A DNA stretch of 64,000 bases from Anaerotignum sp. MSJ-24 (lineage in GTDB: Bacteria > Bacillota > Clostridia > Lachnospirales > Anaerotignaceae), in the NCBI RefSeq assembly GCF_018918145.1, contig NZ_JAHLPX010000001.1, positions 62,001 to 126,000 on the forward strand. The letters run 5' to 3'. Each line of letters begins with the position of its first letter. Positions within the stretch are counted from its first letter, which is position 1. The position numbers were made by a program, and so were the translations under genes. The notes under the pieces were generated by a model, which was not told where the DNA came from, ran no database searches, and saw only the letters and a list, made by a program, of their open reading frames with translations. Positions 18,149 through 27,400 of this stretch are shown piece by piece.

Positions 18149-19360
18149 ATGAGAGCTTTAAATGTTTCGTTTTTAAATACAATAATAGATAAGTATTCCG
18201 ACAGAGAGTGCATAATACATATAACCGATACGGCTTCTAAAATAATTGCCTCATCGGATAAGGAAAGAACGGGCGGTATAAGCAGTACGGCATTATATAT
18301 AAACGATGTCCAGAGGGCAACCTCGATAGCCAATCCAGATGCGGCAAGGGACAGTTACAGCTCCATATACGGAGCACCGCTGATTGTTGACGGCGAAAAC
18401 TACGGAACGGTTATTGTACACGGAAGTGCGGAGGTTTCCGTAAGCATAGGCGAAATGATACGAAATTCAATAGAAACGATTATTGCCTACGATAATCACC
18501 GATCGTACGATAAGGGACAGAAGGATATGCTTTCCAATCTCGGAATAAAGCTTTTGAACGGCAGTATCAGTCGGGAGGAAATAAATTCCGTTATGTACAG
18601 ACTGGACATGAATCCCGAGCTTTTGCGTTGCGTAATACTTATCAGAATGAATTATCATCAGAATAACTACTTTAATATAAAGCTTAATTTAGGCTATACA
18701 TCGGGAATAGAACGCCTTAAAAACAATCTTATGAGCAGTCTTGGTGCAAATATGTATCTCAATTCGCAGGACATAGTCTGTATGTATGACTATAATACGG
18801 CGGTTGTAATAAAGTCATTTATTCCCGTTGAGGATATGTCAAGGATTTATCTTTCCCTCGACAAAATATGCGAAAGCATAGCCGAAATATGCTCATCATT
18901 TAATTCCTTCAGCTTTAAAATGGCGTGCGGAAGTCTTTATCCGGACATTATGAATGTGCAGAAAAGCTATAATGAGGCGGAGGACTTGATAAGAATAGGT
19001 ATAAAATCCAAAAGAAACGAGCAGTTTTATATGCCGGAAAATCTGCTTTTTGAAAGCGTATGCTGTTATATGCACCCGCAGATTATAAACCGAATAATAC
19101 TTTCCACAATATCAAAGCTTACAAAAAAGGACGGCACGCTTTATAAGGACATAATAGATTGTGCCGAAGCCTATGTTGACAGCTGTATGAATATAACCGA
19201 AACCGCCGAAAAAACATTTCTTCACAGAAATACGATAAATTCAAGGCTTGAAAAGCTTTACAGCCTTACCGGCTTAAGACCGTCAAAAAATTTCGGCGAC
19301 GCCTTTATAATAAAGGAAACAGCGGTTTATATACGTCAGAATTTGTCGGAAAATCAATAA
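18149..19360 (+). CDS. PucR/CdaR-type transcriptional regulator
   Basis: A 403-residue regulator. The N-terminal part (about 1-140) looks like a small-molecule sensing domain of the kind found in sugar-diacid regulators, the middle is a GGDEF-like regulatory fold without a GGDEF motif, and the C-terminus carries the PucR-type helix-turn-helix (NITETAEKTFLHRNTINSRLEKL, about 350-375). ATG 18149 has GGCGGAGGG directly upstream. It is divergent from the kinase-enolase-MtaA operon and is its probable regulator; family members commonly activate catabolic genes for organic acids such as glycerate, glucarate or allantoin-derived compounds. Confidence 0.8.
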   Translation: MRALNVSFLNTIIDKYSDRECIIHITDTASKIIASSDKERTGGISSTALYINDVQRATSIANPDAARDSYSSIYGAPLIVDGENYGTVIVHGSAEVSVSIGEMIRNSIETIIAYDNHRSYDKGQKDMLSNLGIKLLNGSISREEINSVMYRLDMNPELLRCVILIRMNYHQNNYFNIKLNLGYTSGIERLKNNLMSSLGANMYLNSQDIVCMYDYNTAVVIKSFIPVEDMSRIYLSLDKICESIAEICSSFNSFSFKMACGSLYPDIMNVQKSYNEAEDLIRIGIKSKRNEQFYMPENLLFESVCCYMHPQIINRIILSTISKLTKKDGTLYKDIIDCAEAYVDSCMNITETAEKTFLHRNTINSRLEKLYSLTGLRPSKNFGDAFIIKETAVYIRQNLSENQ

Positions 19361-19544
19361 ACATAACCGTTTACCGCCGGCAAAAGACAAGCTTTGACAG
19401 TAGTTGTTATTAAATGCCATAAAACCGGCTCAGCCTGTATGATAAATAAATCTTTAGTACAAATCTACAAAAACATTTCAAATAAATTGTATAATTTGTT
19501 TATTGGGGCTATTGGCGAAAAATGAATGAAATGGTACAATAATG

Positions 19545-19628
19545 GTGAATTCTTCGTAACTGACGGAAGCATGGAATACCATGGGGGAGCGGAGAACATA
19601 ATGTAATTGTCGACCGTCTGGGCAGCCT
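19545..19628 (+). ncRNA. ZTP/ZMP riboswitch (pfl motif)
   Basis: The region upstream of purE carries the two conserved halves of the pfl motif: CGTAACTGACGG (19555-19566) followed by a short hairpin (GCATGG AATA CCATG) and GGGGGAGCG, and then after a spacer the GACCGTCTGGGCAGCC segment (19612-19626). The 3' CCG/CGG pairing with the first half forms the pseudoknot of the family. ZMP/ZTP accumulates when 10-formyl-THF is short, and the RNA normally turns expression on. A gene set for de novo purine synthesis directly follows, which fits the class. Confidence 0.88.
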
Positions 19629-19642
19629 TCTTTAGAAATAAT

Positions 19643-19667
19643 AGGGATAGGTATGTCCTTTTTTATT
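19643..19667 (+). terminator. Expression-platform terminator of the ZTP riboswitch
   Basis: A 7-bp stem with two G-T pairs (19643-19649 with 19654-19660) and a GGTA loop runs into TTTTTT. It lies between the aptamer and the purE ribosome binding site, so ligand binding could prevent its formation. The stem is short and the assignment moderate. Confidence 0.55.
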
Positions 19668-19703
19668 TGCTGAATTAAAATAATATTTACGGAGGTCAAA
19701 TTA

Positions 19704-20201
19704 ATGAAAAAAGTAGCTATTATTATGGGAAGCGACAGTGATTTACCTGTAGTAAGCAAGGCATTTGATGTGCTTAAGACATACGGTGTACCTTTTGAGG
19801 TGCACGTTTTTTCCGCACACAGAACACCTGCGGAGGCTAAGGAATTTACTGAAAACGCAGAGGCAAACGGCTTTGGTGTAATTATTGCGGCGGCAGGAAT
19901 GGCAGCACATCTTGCGGGCGCTATTGCGGCAAACACAGTTCTGCCTGTAATCGGCATACCTGTCAAAAACGATACTTTAAGCGGCATGGACGCACTTCTT
20001 TCAACTGTTCAGATGCCTACGGGAATACCTGTGGCTACGGTTGCAATCAACGGTGCAGGAAATGCCGCTTTGTTGTCTGTACAGATACTTGCGCTTACCG
20101 ATAAGGAGCTTAGCGACAAGCTTAAAGAGGACAGAGCTAAAAACAGAGAGAAAATTCTTGCTAAAAATGCCGATGTAACGGCAAAATACAGCAGTTTATA
20201 A
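19704..20201 (+). CDS. purE: 5-(carboxyamino)imidazole ribonucleotide mutase / AIR carboxylase
   Basis: It forms CAIR in de novo purine synthesis. The 165-residue protein shows GSDSDLPVV, the VFSAHRTP catalytic histidine segment, AAAGMAAHLAG and LLSTVQMPTGIPVATVA. The HLAG form replaces the HLPG of E. coli-type class I enzymes. No purK is present in the operon, so whether it works as an N5-CAIR mutase or uses CO2 directly is open. AGGAGGTC-like GGAGG is 8-9 bases before ATG 19704. It is the first gene behind the ZTP riboswitch. Confidence 0.93.
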   Translation: MKKVAIIMGSDSDLPVVSKAFDVLKTYGVPFEVHVFSAHRTPAEAKEFTENAEANGFGVIIAAAGMAAHLAGAIAANTVLPVIGIPVKNDTLSGMDALLSTVQMPTGIPVATVAINGAGNAALLSVQILALTDKELSDKLKEDRAKNREKILAKNADVTAKYSSL

Positions 20202-20220
20202 TTGATATGCCTTGTCGGCG

Positions 20221-20245
20221 GTCCGTTGGTGTGCCGGACGGTTTT
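20221..20245 (+). promoter_or_regulatory. Hairpin between purE and purC
   Basis: GTCCG (20221-20225) pairs with CGGAC (20235-20239) around a 9-nt loop, followed by GGTTTTC. The stem is short; it may slow or partly terminate transcription between purE and purC, whose spacing (136 bases) is the largest in the operon. The remaining gap shows no gene. Confidence 0.3.
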
Positions 20246-20337
20246 CGAGGCTATACCTGTTTATTTTATATATTTATATTCAGTAATCTTGTTGGAATTT
20301 ATTTTTCAGCTTAATAATTTATGAGGAGATAAAAACA

Positions 20338-21048
20338 ATGGAAAAGAGAGAACAGCTTTACGAAGGAAAGGCAAAAAAGGTATTTAAAACTGACGACGAA
20401 AATCTTTACATCGTATCATATAAGGACGATGCAACAGCCTTCAACGGAGAGAAAAAGGGTACTATCGTCGGAAAAGGTTCAATCAACAACAGAATGACAA
20501 ATATGCTTATGCAGGTACTTGAGAAAAAAGGTGTTCCCACACATTTCGTTGAGGAGCTTAATGACAGAGAAACAGTTGTAAAGAAGGTTTCAATAGTTCC
20601 TCTTGAAGTAATTATCAGAAATATTTCAGCAGGCTCATTTGCAAAACGCTTCGGTGTTGAAGAGGGAATTGTTTTCGACGAGCCTACAATCGAATTTTCA
20701 TATAAAAACGACGAGCTTGGCGATCCCCTTATGAATGCTTACCATGCAATCGCCCTTAAGCTTGCAACAAGAGAAGAAATCGAAACAATCAAAAAAATGG
20801 CATTCACAGTAAATGACACACTTAAGGAGTATTTCCTTCACCTTAACATCAAGCTTGTTGACTTCAAGATTGAATTCGGCAGACTTGCTGACGGCACAAT
20901 CGTTCTTGCAGACGAAATTTCACCCGATACATGCCGTCTTTGGGACAAGGATACAAACGAAAAGCTTGACAAAGACCGTTTCAGAAGAGATCTTGGCGGT
21001 ACAGAGGAAGCTTATCAGGAAGTAATGCGTCGTTTAATGGGGGAATAA
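20338..21048 (+). CDS. purC: SAICAR synthetase
   Basis: It joins CAIR and aspartate using ATP. The 236-residue protein begins with YEGKAKKVF, and carries the SAICAR synthetase signatures [21 protein letters not shown] and [10 protein letters not shown]...[12 protein letters not shown]. Length equals that of bacterial PurC. GAGGAG is 9 bases before ATG 20338, and the stop is 4 bases before purF. Confidence 0.96.
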   Translation: MEKREQLYEGKAKKVFKTDDENLYIVSYKDDATAFNGEKKGTIVGKGSINNRMTNMLMQVLEKKGVPTHFVEELNDRETVVKKVSIVPLEVIIRNISAGSFAKRFGVEEGIVFDEPTIEFSYKNDELGDPLMNAYHAIALKLATREEIETIKKMAFTVNDTLKEYFLHLNIKLVDFKIEFGRLADGTIVLADEISPDTCRLWDKDTNEKLDKDRFRRDLGGTEEAYQEVMRRLMGE

Positions 21049-21052
21049 TTTA

Positions 21053-22492
21053 ATGAGCTCTTTAAGAGAAGAATGCGGTGTTTTCGGCGTATTTGCCGAA
21101 GAAACCTGTGATGTTGCGGCTGATGTATATTACGGACTTTTTGCACTTCAGCACAGAGGTCAGGAAAGCTGCGGTATTGTTGTAAATGATGACGGACTTT
21201 TTAATTTTCATAAAGATGTCGGACTTGTAAACGATGTGTTTACTCCCGAAATTATGGCATCACTCGGAGAAGGAAACATGGCTGTCGGTCATGTACGTTA
21301 CGGAACAACAGGAAACAACGACAGAGCAAATGCACAGCCTATCGTTGTAAACCATATCAAGGGCCGTATGGCACTTGCACATAACGGAAATCTTGTCAAT
21401 TCACTTGAGCTTCGTGAGGAGCTTGAGATGAACGGCTCTATTTTCCATACAACAAGCGATACAGAGGTTATTTCATATATAATCACAAGAGAACGGATAA
21501 AATGCTCTTCTATAGAAGAGGCCGTTAATAACGCAATGTACAAAATAAAGGGTGCATATTCACTTGTTATCATGTCACCTTCAAAGCTTATTGCGGCAAG
21601 AGATGAATATGGCTTCAGACCTCTCTGCTATGGCAAGACAGATGACGGAAAATACATCGTTGCAAGTGAAAGCTGTGCGCTTGATGCAGTCGGTGCAACA
21701 CTTATCCGTGACCTTAAGCCCGGTGAAATCGTTGTGTTTGATAAGGACGGTGTCCGTACAATAGAGGATCACTGCGGTAAGAAAGATCCTAAGATGTGCG
21801 TATTTGAGTATATTTATTTTGCTCGTCCGGACTCAATAATAGACGGACATTCGGTGCATAACGCAAGACTCCGTGCAGGCTCTTTCCTTGCGCTTGAGCA
21901 CCCCGTACAGGCCGATATTGTTATCGGCGTTCCCGACAGTGGTATTGATGCGGCAATCGGATATTCAAGACAGTCCGGCATTCCTTACGGAGTAGGCTTT
22001 ATCAAAAACAAATATATCGGAAGAACCTTCATTTCGGCAGGACAGAAATCCAGAGAAAACAAGGTTAAGATTAAGCTTAATCCCATTGCCGAAACAATAA
22101 AGGGCAAACGTGTCGTTCTTATCGACGATTCAATCGTTAGAGGAACAACAAGCAAGCGTATTGTCCAGCTTGTAAGAAACGCAGGAGCAACAGAGGTACA
22201 TATGCGTGTATCCGCACCTCCGTTCACAAATCCCTGCTATTACGGAACAGACATTGATTCAAGAGAAAATCTCATCGCCTGTCATCATACGGTCGAGGAG
22301 ATTGCGGAAATAATCGGCGTTGATTCTCTCGGCTATCTCAATACGGAATATGTAAATCTCCTTGCAGGCGGAAGCCATTGCGGCGGATATTGTGCAGCCT
22401 GCTTTGACGGAAATTATCCGACAGAGATACCTCAGACAGCATCAAAGAGCAGATTTGAACAGAAAATATCGGAAGGAAAGAAGGCGAAGTAA
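21053..22492 (+). CDS. purF: Amidophosphoribosyltransferase, Fe-S type
   Basis: This is the committed enzyme of purine synthesis: PRPP plus glutamine to phosphoribosylamine. A short propeptide precedes the N-terminal nucleophile Cys in EECGVFGVF; the glutaminase domain ([16 protein letters not shown]) is followed by the phosphoribosyltransferase domain with the PRPP loop [13 protein letters not shown]. Cysteines in [20 protein letters not shown] and [11 protein letters not shown] match the 4Fe-4S-containing B. subtilis type that is sensitive to oxygen. The stop codon overlaps the purM start by one base. Confidence 0.96.
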   Translation: MSSLREECGVFGVFAEETCDVAADVYYGLFALQHRGQESCGIVVNDDGLFNFHKDVGLVNDVFTPEIMASLGEGNMAVGHVRYGTTGNNDRANAQPIVVNHIKGRMALAHNGNLVNSLELREELEMNGSIFHTTSDTEVISYIITRERIKCSSIEEAVNNAMYKIKGAYSLVIMSPSKLIAARDEYGFRPLCYGKTDDGKYIVASESCALDAVGATLIRDLKPGEIVVFDKDGVRTIEDHCGKKDPKMCVFEYIYFARPDSIIDGHSVHNARLRAGSFLALEHPVQADIVIGVPDSGIDAAIGYSRQSGIPYGVGFIKNKYIGRTFISAGQKSRENKVKIKLNPIAETIKGKRVVLIDDSIVRGTTSKRIVQLVRNAGATEVHMRVSAPPFTNPCYYGTDIDSRENLIACHHTVEEIAEIIGVDSLGYLNTEYVNLLAGGSHCGGYCAACFDGNYPTEIPQTASKSRFEQKISEGKKAK

Positions 22493-23529
22493 TGAAAAGT
22501 ATGAGCGAAAGCTATAAAGCGGCAGGTGTAGATATTACTGCCGGATATAAAGCAGTTGAACTTATGAAACAGCATATTGCAAAAACAATGACAGCCGGAG
22601 CATTATCGGACATCGGCGGCTTCGGTGGACTTTTTGAGCTTGACATTACAGGAATGGAAAGACCTGTTCTTGTAAGCGGTACAGACGGAGTGGGCACAAA
22701 GCTTAAGCTTGCTTTTATCATGGATAAGCACGACACAATCGGTATCGACTGCGTTGCCATGTGCGTAAACGACATTATCTGCTGCGGTGCAAAGCCTCTT
22801 TTCTTCCTTGACTATATTGCGTGCGGCAAAAACGTACCGGAAAAGATTGCGGAAATCGTTAAGGGCGTTGCGGAAGGCTGTGTTCAGTCCGGAGCGGCTC
22901 TTATCGGCGGAGAAACAGCGGAAATGCCAGGTTTTTACGGAATTGACGAATATGACCTTGCCGGATTTTCGGTAGGCGTTGTTGACAGAAAAAAAGTATT
23001 TGACAATACACAGATTAAAGAAGGCGACGTTATAATCGGCCTTGCATCAAGCGGAGTTCATTCAAACGGCTTTTCTCTCGTAAGAAAGGTATTTGATATT
23101 GAAAACAGCGATATTAAAAAGCCTGTTGCAGAGCTTGGCGGAAAATCACTCGGTGAGGCACTTCTTGAGCCTACAAAGATATATGTTAAGCCTGTTCTCA
23201 ATCTCAGCGAAAAGGTAACTATAAAGGCGGTTTCCCATATAACAGGCGGCGGCTTTTACGAAAACATTCCCAGAAGTATTCCTAAGGGATATTCTGCACA
23301 GATTGATAAATCGGCACTCAAGATATTACCTATATTCGACCTTATCGCAAAGACAGGCAATATTCCTGAAAGAGATATGTTCAATACATTCAATATGGGC
23401 GTCGGCATGAGCATTGTCGTAAACAGCGAAGATGCCGAAACAGCACTTGCATCACTTAAGGCTGACGGTGAGGACGCTTATGTTATCGGAAAAATAGTTA
23501 AGTCTGACGAAGGCGTTATTATTGCCTGA
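22492..23529 (+). CDS. purM: AIR synthetase (FGAM cyclo-ligase)
   Basis: It closes the imidazole ring, making AIR from FGAM. The 345-residue protein has the PurM features [33 protein letters not shown] and [17 protein letters not shown] and ends with the two-domain AIRS fold. ATG 22492 overlaps the purF stop (TAATG), and GGAAGGAAAGAAGG is upstream; ATG 22501 is an alternative start. Translational coupling with purF is likely. Confidence 0.95.
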   Translation: MKSMSESYKAAGVDITAGYKAVELMKQHIAKTMTAGALSDIGGFGGLFELDITGMERPVLVSGTDGVGTKLKLAFIMDKHDTIGIDCVAMCVNDIICCGAKPLFFLDYIACGKNVPEKIAEIVKGVAEGCVQSGAALIGGETAEMPGFYGIDEYDLAGFSVGVVDRKKVFDNTQIKEGDVIIGLASSGVHSNGFSLVRKVFDIENSDIKKPVAELGGKSLGEALLEPTKIYVKPVLNLSEKVTIKAVSHITGGGFYENIPRSIPKGYSAQIDKSALKILPIFDLIAKTGNIPERDMFNTFNMGVGMSIVVNSEDAETALASLKADGEDAYVIGKIVKSDEGVIIA

Positions 23530-23539
23530 GGAGGTCGGC

Positions 23540-24166
23540 ATGAAAAAGACTAAAATTGCGGTATTTGTTTCCGGTGGCGGCACAAATCTTCAGGCACTTA
23601 TCGATTCGGAAAAAATCGGTGCGCTTGCCCATGGAGAGATTGTTCTCGTTGTTTCCGACAAGGCAGATGCCTATGCACTGACAAGGGCTAAAGACAACGG
23701 AATAAAAACAGCGGTAGTTGTAAAAAAAGAGCTTGGCTCACAGCAGGCGTTTGAAGAAAGGTTACAGCGGATACTTGAGGAAAACGGCATTGAAATGATT
23801 GTTCTTGCCGGCTTTATGTGCATACTTTCTGCCGACTTTACTTCAAAATGGCCGAAGAGAATAATAAACATTCATCCGTCGCTTATTCCTTCGTTCTGCG
23901 GAAAGGGCTGTTACGGACTTCATGTTCACGAAAAGGCGCTTGCCTACGGAGTTAAGGTTACCGGAGCAACGGTACATTTTGTAAACGAAATACCCGACGG
24001 CGGAGAAATTATTTTCCAGAAGCCTGTGGCTGTTCTGGACGGAGATACACCGGAGGTTCTTCAGAAGCGTGTTATGGAAGAGGCAGAATGGATTATTCTT
24101 CCCAAAGCATGTGAAAAGGTTGCAAGTGAAATAGTTGAAAAAGGAGATAACTATGGACGTTTATAA
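23540..24166 (+). CDS. purN: GAR transformylase (10-formyl-THF dependent)
   Basis: It formylates GAR with 10-formyl-THF. The 208-residue protein begins KIAVFVSGGGTNLQAL and has LAGFMCILSADF, INIHPSLIPSF with the catalytic Asn-His, and the GATVHFVNEIPDGGEII segment with the catalytic Asp region. GAGGAGG at 23528-23534 is 5 bases before ATG 23540; the GTG-like upstream start at 23522 lies in purM. The dependence on formyl-THF explains the link to a ZTP riboswitch. It overlaps the next gene by 14 bases. Confidence 0.95.
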   Translation: MKKTKIAVFVSGGGTNLQALIDSEKIGALAHGEIVLVVSDKADAYALTRAKDNGIKTAVVVKKELGSQQAFEERLQRILEENGIEMIVLAGFMCILSADFTSKWPKRIINIHPSLIPSFCGKGCYGLHVHEKALAYGVKVTGATVHFVNEIPDGGEIIFQKPVAVLDGDTPEVLQKRVMEEAEWIILPKACEKVASEIVEKGDNYGRL

Positions 24167-24872
24167 AATAGATGATATTGGTGAGCTTTTAAAGAACAAT
24201 GCTTATGCCGGAAGAGGTATCGTAATCGGAAAAACTCCCGACGGCAAAAATGCTGTTACTGCTTATTTCATAATGGGCAGAAGCGAAAACAGTCGTAACC
24301 GTATTTTTAAAGAAGAAGGCGAAAATGTAACAATCTATCCCTTTGACGAATCAAAGGTTGAAGATCCGAGCCTTATAATATATTCACCGATCAAGAAAAT
24401 CGAAAATAAGCTTATTGTTACAAACGGCGACCAGACAGACACAATTTATGACTTTATAAAGAAAGGCGAATGCTTCAGAGAGGCACTCAAGACAAGAGAG
24501 TTTGAGCCGGATAAACCCAATTATACACCGAGAATAAGCGGAATTATGAATTTTAAGGACAATGATTTTGATTATTCAATGAGCATACTTAAGTCGCTTG
24601 ATAAGGACGGAAGTGCCTGCGGACGTTATTTCTATGATTATGAGGCTGTAAACGGACTCGGACATTTTATCCATACATATGTATGTGACGGCAATCCTCT
24701 GCCTACATTCACAGGTGAGCCCGAAAGAGTTGCCATTGAAAACGACATTGACGCTTTTGCGGATAAAATCTGGACAAATCTCAATGAAAGCAACAAAATT
24801 TCTCTTTATGTACGTTATATAAATATTGCTGACGGAACAGTTGAAAACAGAATGTTTAATAAAAATGCCTGA
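24153..24872 (+). CDS. purO: IMP cyclohydrolase, PurO-like
   Basis: A 239-residue protein that resembles archaeal-type IMP cyclohydrolase (PurO), which closes FAICAR to IMP. Seen are NNAYAGRGIVIGKTPDGKNAV, AYFIMGRSENSRNR, the YTPRISGIM segment and an NPLPTFTGEPERV stretch that match this family; the fold belongs to the NTN-hydrolase type. AAGGAG is 7 bases upstream of ATG 24153 and the gene overlaps purN. The stand-alone AICAR transformylase follows directly, so together they replace bifunctional PurH. Confidence 0.85.
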   Translation: MDVYKIDDIGELLKNNAYAGRGIVIGKTPDGKNAVTAYFIMGRSENSRNRIFKEEGENVTIYPFDESKVEDPSLIIYSPIKKIENKLIVTNGDQTDTIYDFIKKGECFREALKTREFEPDKPNYTPRISGIMNFKDNDFDYSMSILKSLDKDGSACGRYFYDYEAVNGLGHFIHTYVCDGNPLPTFTGEPERVAIENDIDAFADKIWTNLNESNKISLYVRYINIADGTVENRMFNKNA

Positions 24873-24927
24873 TTTATGATGTGATATACCGAAGAGAGAA
24901 AAGACCTTAGAAGGGAGTAAAGACTAA

Positions 24928-26109
24928 ATGAAAGAATTTGAACTTAAGTACGGCTGTAATCCCAACCAGAAGCCTGCAAAAATATATATGAAGGACGGTT
25001 CAGACCTTCCTATCGAAATTCTTAACGGAAGACCGGGTTACATAAATTTCCTTGATGCCTTCAACAGCTGGCAGCTTGTCAAGGAAATTAAAGCGGCTCT
25101 TAATATGCCTGCGGCTGCGTCATTTAAGCACGTAAGCCCTACATCAGCCGCTGTCGGAATCAAGCTTTCCGATAAGCTCAAAAAAGCCTGCTTTGTTGAC
25201 GATATAGAAGGTCTTGACGAGTCACCGCTTGCCTGTGCTTATGCAAGAGCAAGAGGAACAGACAGAATGAGCTCTTTCGGCGATTTCATCGCATTAAGCG
25301 ATGTCTGTGACAAAACAACTGCAATGATTATCAAGAGAGAGGTTTCTGACGGTATTATTGCTCCCGGTTATACAGATGAGGCTCTTGAAATACTTAAGAG
25401 CAAAAGAAAAGGTTCGTATAACATAATCAAGATTGATGAAAATTATGTTCCCGAAGAAACAGAGCTTAAGCAGGTATTCGGAATTACATTTGCTCAGAGA
25501 AGAAACAACTTTAAAATTGATGCAGATCTTCTTAATAATATTGTTACAGAAAACAAAACTCTTACGGAAGAGGCAAAGCGTGACCTTATTATTGCACTCA
25601 TAACCCTTAAGTATACACAGTCAAATTCAGTATGCTATGCCGAGGACGGACAGGCAATCGGTGTAGGCGCAGGCCAGCAGTCAAGAATCCATTGTACAAG
25701 ACTTGCCGGAAACAAGGCAGATATCTGGCATTTAAGACAGTGCGACAAGGTTCTTAATCTTCCTTTCAAGGACAGTGTAGGCAGACCGGACAGAGATAAC
25801 GCAATCGACCAGTACATTTCAGAAGAGGATAACGACGAGCTTCTCGAAAACTGGGAGGACTTCTTTACAGTTAAGCCCGAAAAGCTCACTCTTGCAGAGA
25901 AAAAAGCTTATCTTGCATCACTTCACGGAGTTGCCCTTGCATCAGACGCATTCTTCCCATTCAGTGATAATATCGAAAGAGCAAGAAAGAGCGGCGTTGA
26001 TTACATTGCAGAGCCGGGCGGTTCGGTAAGAGATGATATTGTAATTGACTGCTGTAACAAATATAATATTGCTATGGCATTTACAGGCATGAGATTGTTC
26101 CACCATTAA
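24928..26109 (+). CDS. Stand-alone AICAR transformylase (PurH C-terminal domain type)
   Basis: It formylates AICAR with 10-formyl-THF. The 393-residue protein matches only the transformylase half of PurH (sometimes called PurV): YGCNPNQKPA, SFKHVSPTSAAVG with the catalytic Lys-His, ARARGTDRMSSFGDFIALS, GVGAGQQSRIHCTRLA, SDAFFPFSDNIERA and the C-terminal FTGMRLFHH. The inosinicase (MGS-like) domain is absent, and that step is covered by the PurO-like gene upstream. GGGAG lies 9-11 bases upstream of ATG 24928. Confidence 0.92.
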   Translation: MKEFELKYGCNPNQKPAKIYMKDGSDLPIEILNGRPGYINFLDAFNSWQLVKEIKAALNMPAAASFKHVSPTSAAVGIKLSDKLKKACFVDDIEGLDESPLACAYARARGTDRMSSFGDFIALSDVCDKTTAMIIKREVSDGIIAPGYTDEALEILKSKRKGSYNIIKIDENYVPEETELKQVFGITFAQRRNNFKIDADLLNNIVTENKTLTEEAKRDLIIALITLKYTQSNSVCYAEDGQAIGVGAGQQSRIHCTRLAGNKADIWHLRQCDKVLNLPFKDSVGRPDRDNAIDQYISEEDNDELLENWEDFFTVKPEKLTLAEKKAYLASLHGVALASDAFFPFSDNIERARKSGVDYIAEPGGSVRDDIVIDCCNKYNIAMAFTGMRLFHH

Positions 26110-26128
26110 TTAACAGGAGGTTATGACC

Positions 26129-27391
26129 GTGAAAATAATGGTAGTTGGCGGCGGCGGACGTGAGCACGCCATAATCAAAAAGCTTAAGGAAAACAAAACA
26201 GTTGAAAAAATTTACGCTCTTCCCGGAAACGGTGGAATTGCCGCTGACGCAGAGTGTGTCAATATAGGTGCAAAGGATATTAAAGCAATTACGGAATTTG
26301 CGGTTGAAAACAAAATCGACTATGCTGTTGTTGCTCCCGATGATCCGCTTGTACTCGGTGCGGTTGATTTGCTTGAGGCGGCAGGTATTCCCTGTTTCGG
26401 CCCTAAGGCAAACGCTGCTATAATCGAAGGAAGCAAGATTTTCTCAAAAAATCTTATGAAGAAATACGGTATTCCGACAGCGGCATACGAGGTTTTTGAC
26501 AACAAGGAAGATGCTCTCAAATATCTTGAAGGCTGTGATTATCCGACAGTTATAAAGGCCGACGGTCTTGCACTGGGCAAGGGCGTTATAATCGCACAGA
26601 CAAAGCAGGAGGCTGTTGACGCTGTTCACTCTATGATGGAGGACAAGGTTTTCGGCGAAAGCGGCTCAAGAATAGTTGTTGAGGAATTCCTTACAGGTCC
26701 GGAGGTTTCCGTTCTTTCATTTACAGACGGAAATGTCGTTAAGCCTATGGTTTCGTCAATGGACCACAAGAGAGCACTCGATAATGACGAAGGACTTAAC
26801 ACAGGCGGAATGGGTACTGTTGCACCCAATCCCTATTACACAGCCGATGTTGCAAAGGAATGTATGGAAAAAATATTCCTTCCTACAATCAATGCAATGA
26901 AGGCAGAAGGCAGAGAGTTCAGAGGCTGTCTTTATTTCGGACTTATGATTACGGAAAAAGGCCCTAAGGTAATCGAATATAACTGCCGTTTCGGCGATCC
27001 CGAAACACAGGTTGTTCTTCCTTTGCTCGAAAGCGACCTTCTTACTGTTATGCAAGCGGTTACAAATGGAACTCTTGCAGATACAGAGGTTAAATTCAGC
27101 AATGATTCGGCATGCTGTGTAATTCTTGCATCAAAGGGCTATCCCGTTAAATACGAAAGCGGCTTTGAAATAGTTCTTCCCGAAACAGACGACGGCATTA
27201 TTTATGTTGCCGGAGCAAAGAAGGACGGAGATAAGCTTCTTTCCGCAGGAGGCCGTGTGCTTGGCGTTACAGCAACAGCTCCTACACTTAAGGAGGCAGT
27301 TGACAAGGCATACGCACTCACAGCTAAGGTAAAATTTGATAACGGCTTCTGCCGTAAGGACATAGGCAGACGTGCTCTTATGAGAAAGTGA
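26129..27391 (+). CDS. purD: GAR synthetase (phosphoribosylamine-glycine ligase)
   Basis: It joins phosphoribosylamine and glycine with ATP. The protein of about 420 residues begins KIMVVGGGGREHAI and shows the ATP-grasp features (KADGLALGKGVI, VVEEFLTGPEVSVLSF, DHKRALDNDEGLNTGGMG, EYNCRFGDPETQ). Two starts compete: ATG 26123 is only 2 bases after AGGAGG, whereas GTG 26129 in the same frame is 8 bases after it and gives the usual N-terminus; GTG 26129 is preferred. Confidence 0.94.
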   Translation: MKIMVVGGGGREHAIIKKLKENKTVEKIYALPGNGGIAADAECVNIGAKDIKAITEFAVENKIDYAVVAPDDPLVLGAVDLLEAAGIPCFGPKANAAIIEGSKIFSKNLMKKYGIPTAAYEVFDNKEDALKYLEGCDYPTVIKADGLALGKGVIIAQTKQEAVDAVHSMMEDKVFGESGSRIVVEEFLTGPEVSVLSFTDGNVVKPMVSSMDHKRALDNDEGLNTGGMGTVAPNPYYTADVAKECMEKIFLPTINAMKAEGREFRGCLYFGLMITEKGPKVIEYNCRFGDPETQVVLPLLESDLLTVMQAVTNGTLADTEVKFSNDSACCVILASKGYPVKYESGFEIVLPETDDGIIYVAGAKKDGDKLLSAGGRVLGVTATAPTLKEAVDKAYALTAKVKFDNGFCRKDIGRRALMRK

Positions 27392-27400
27392 GGAACACCT

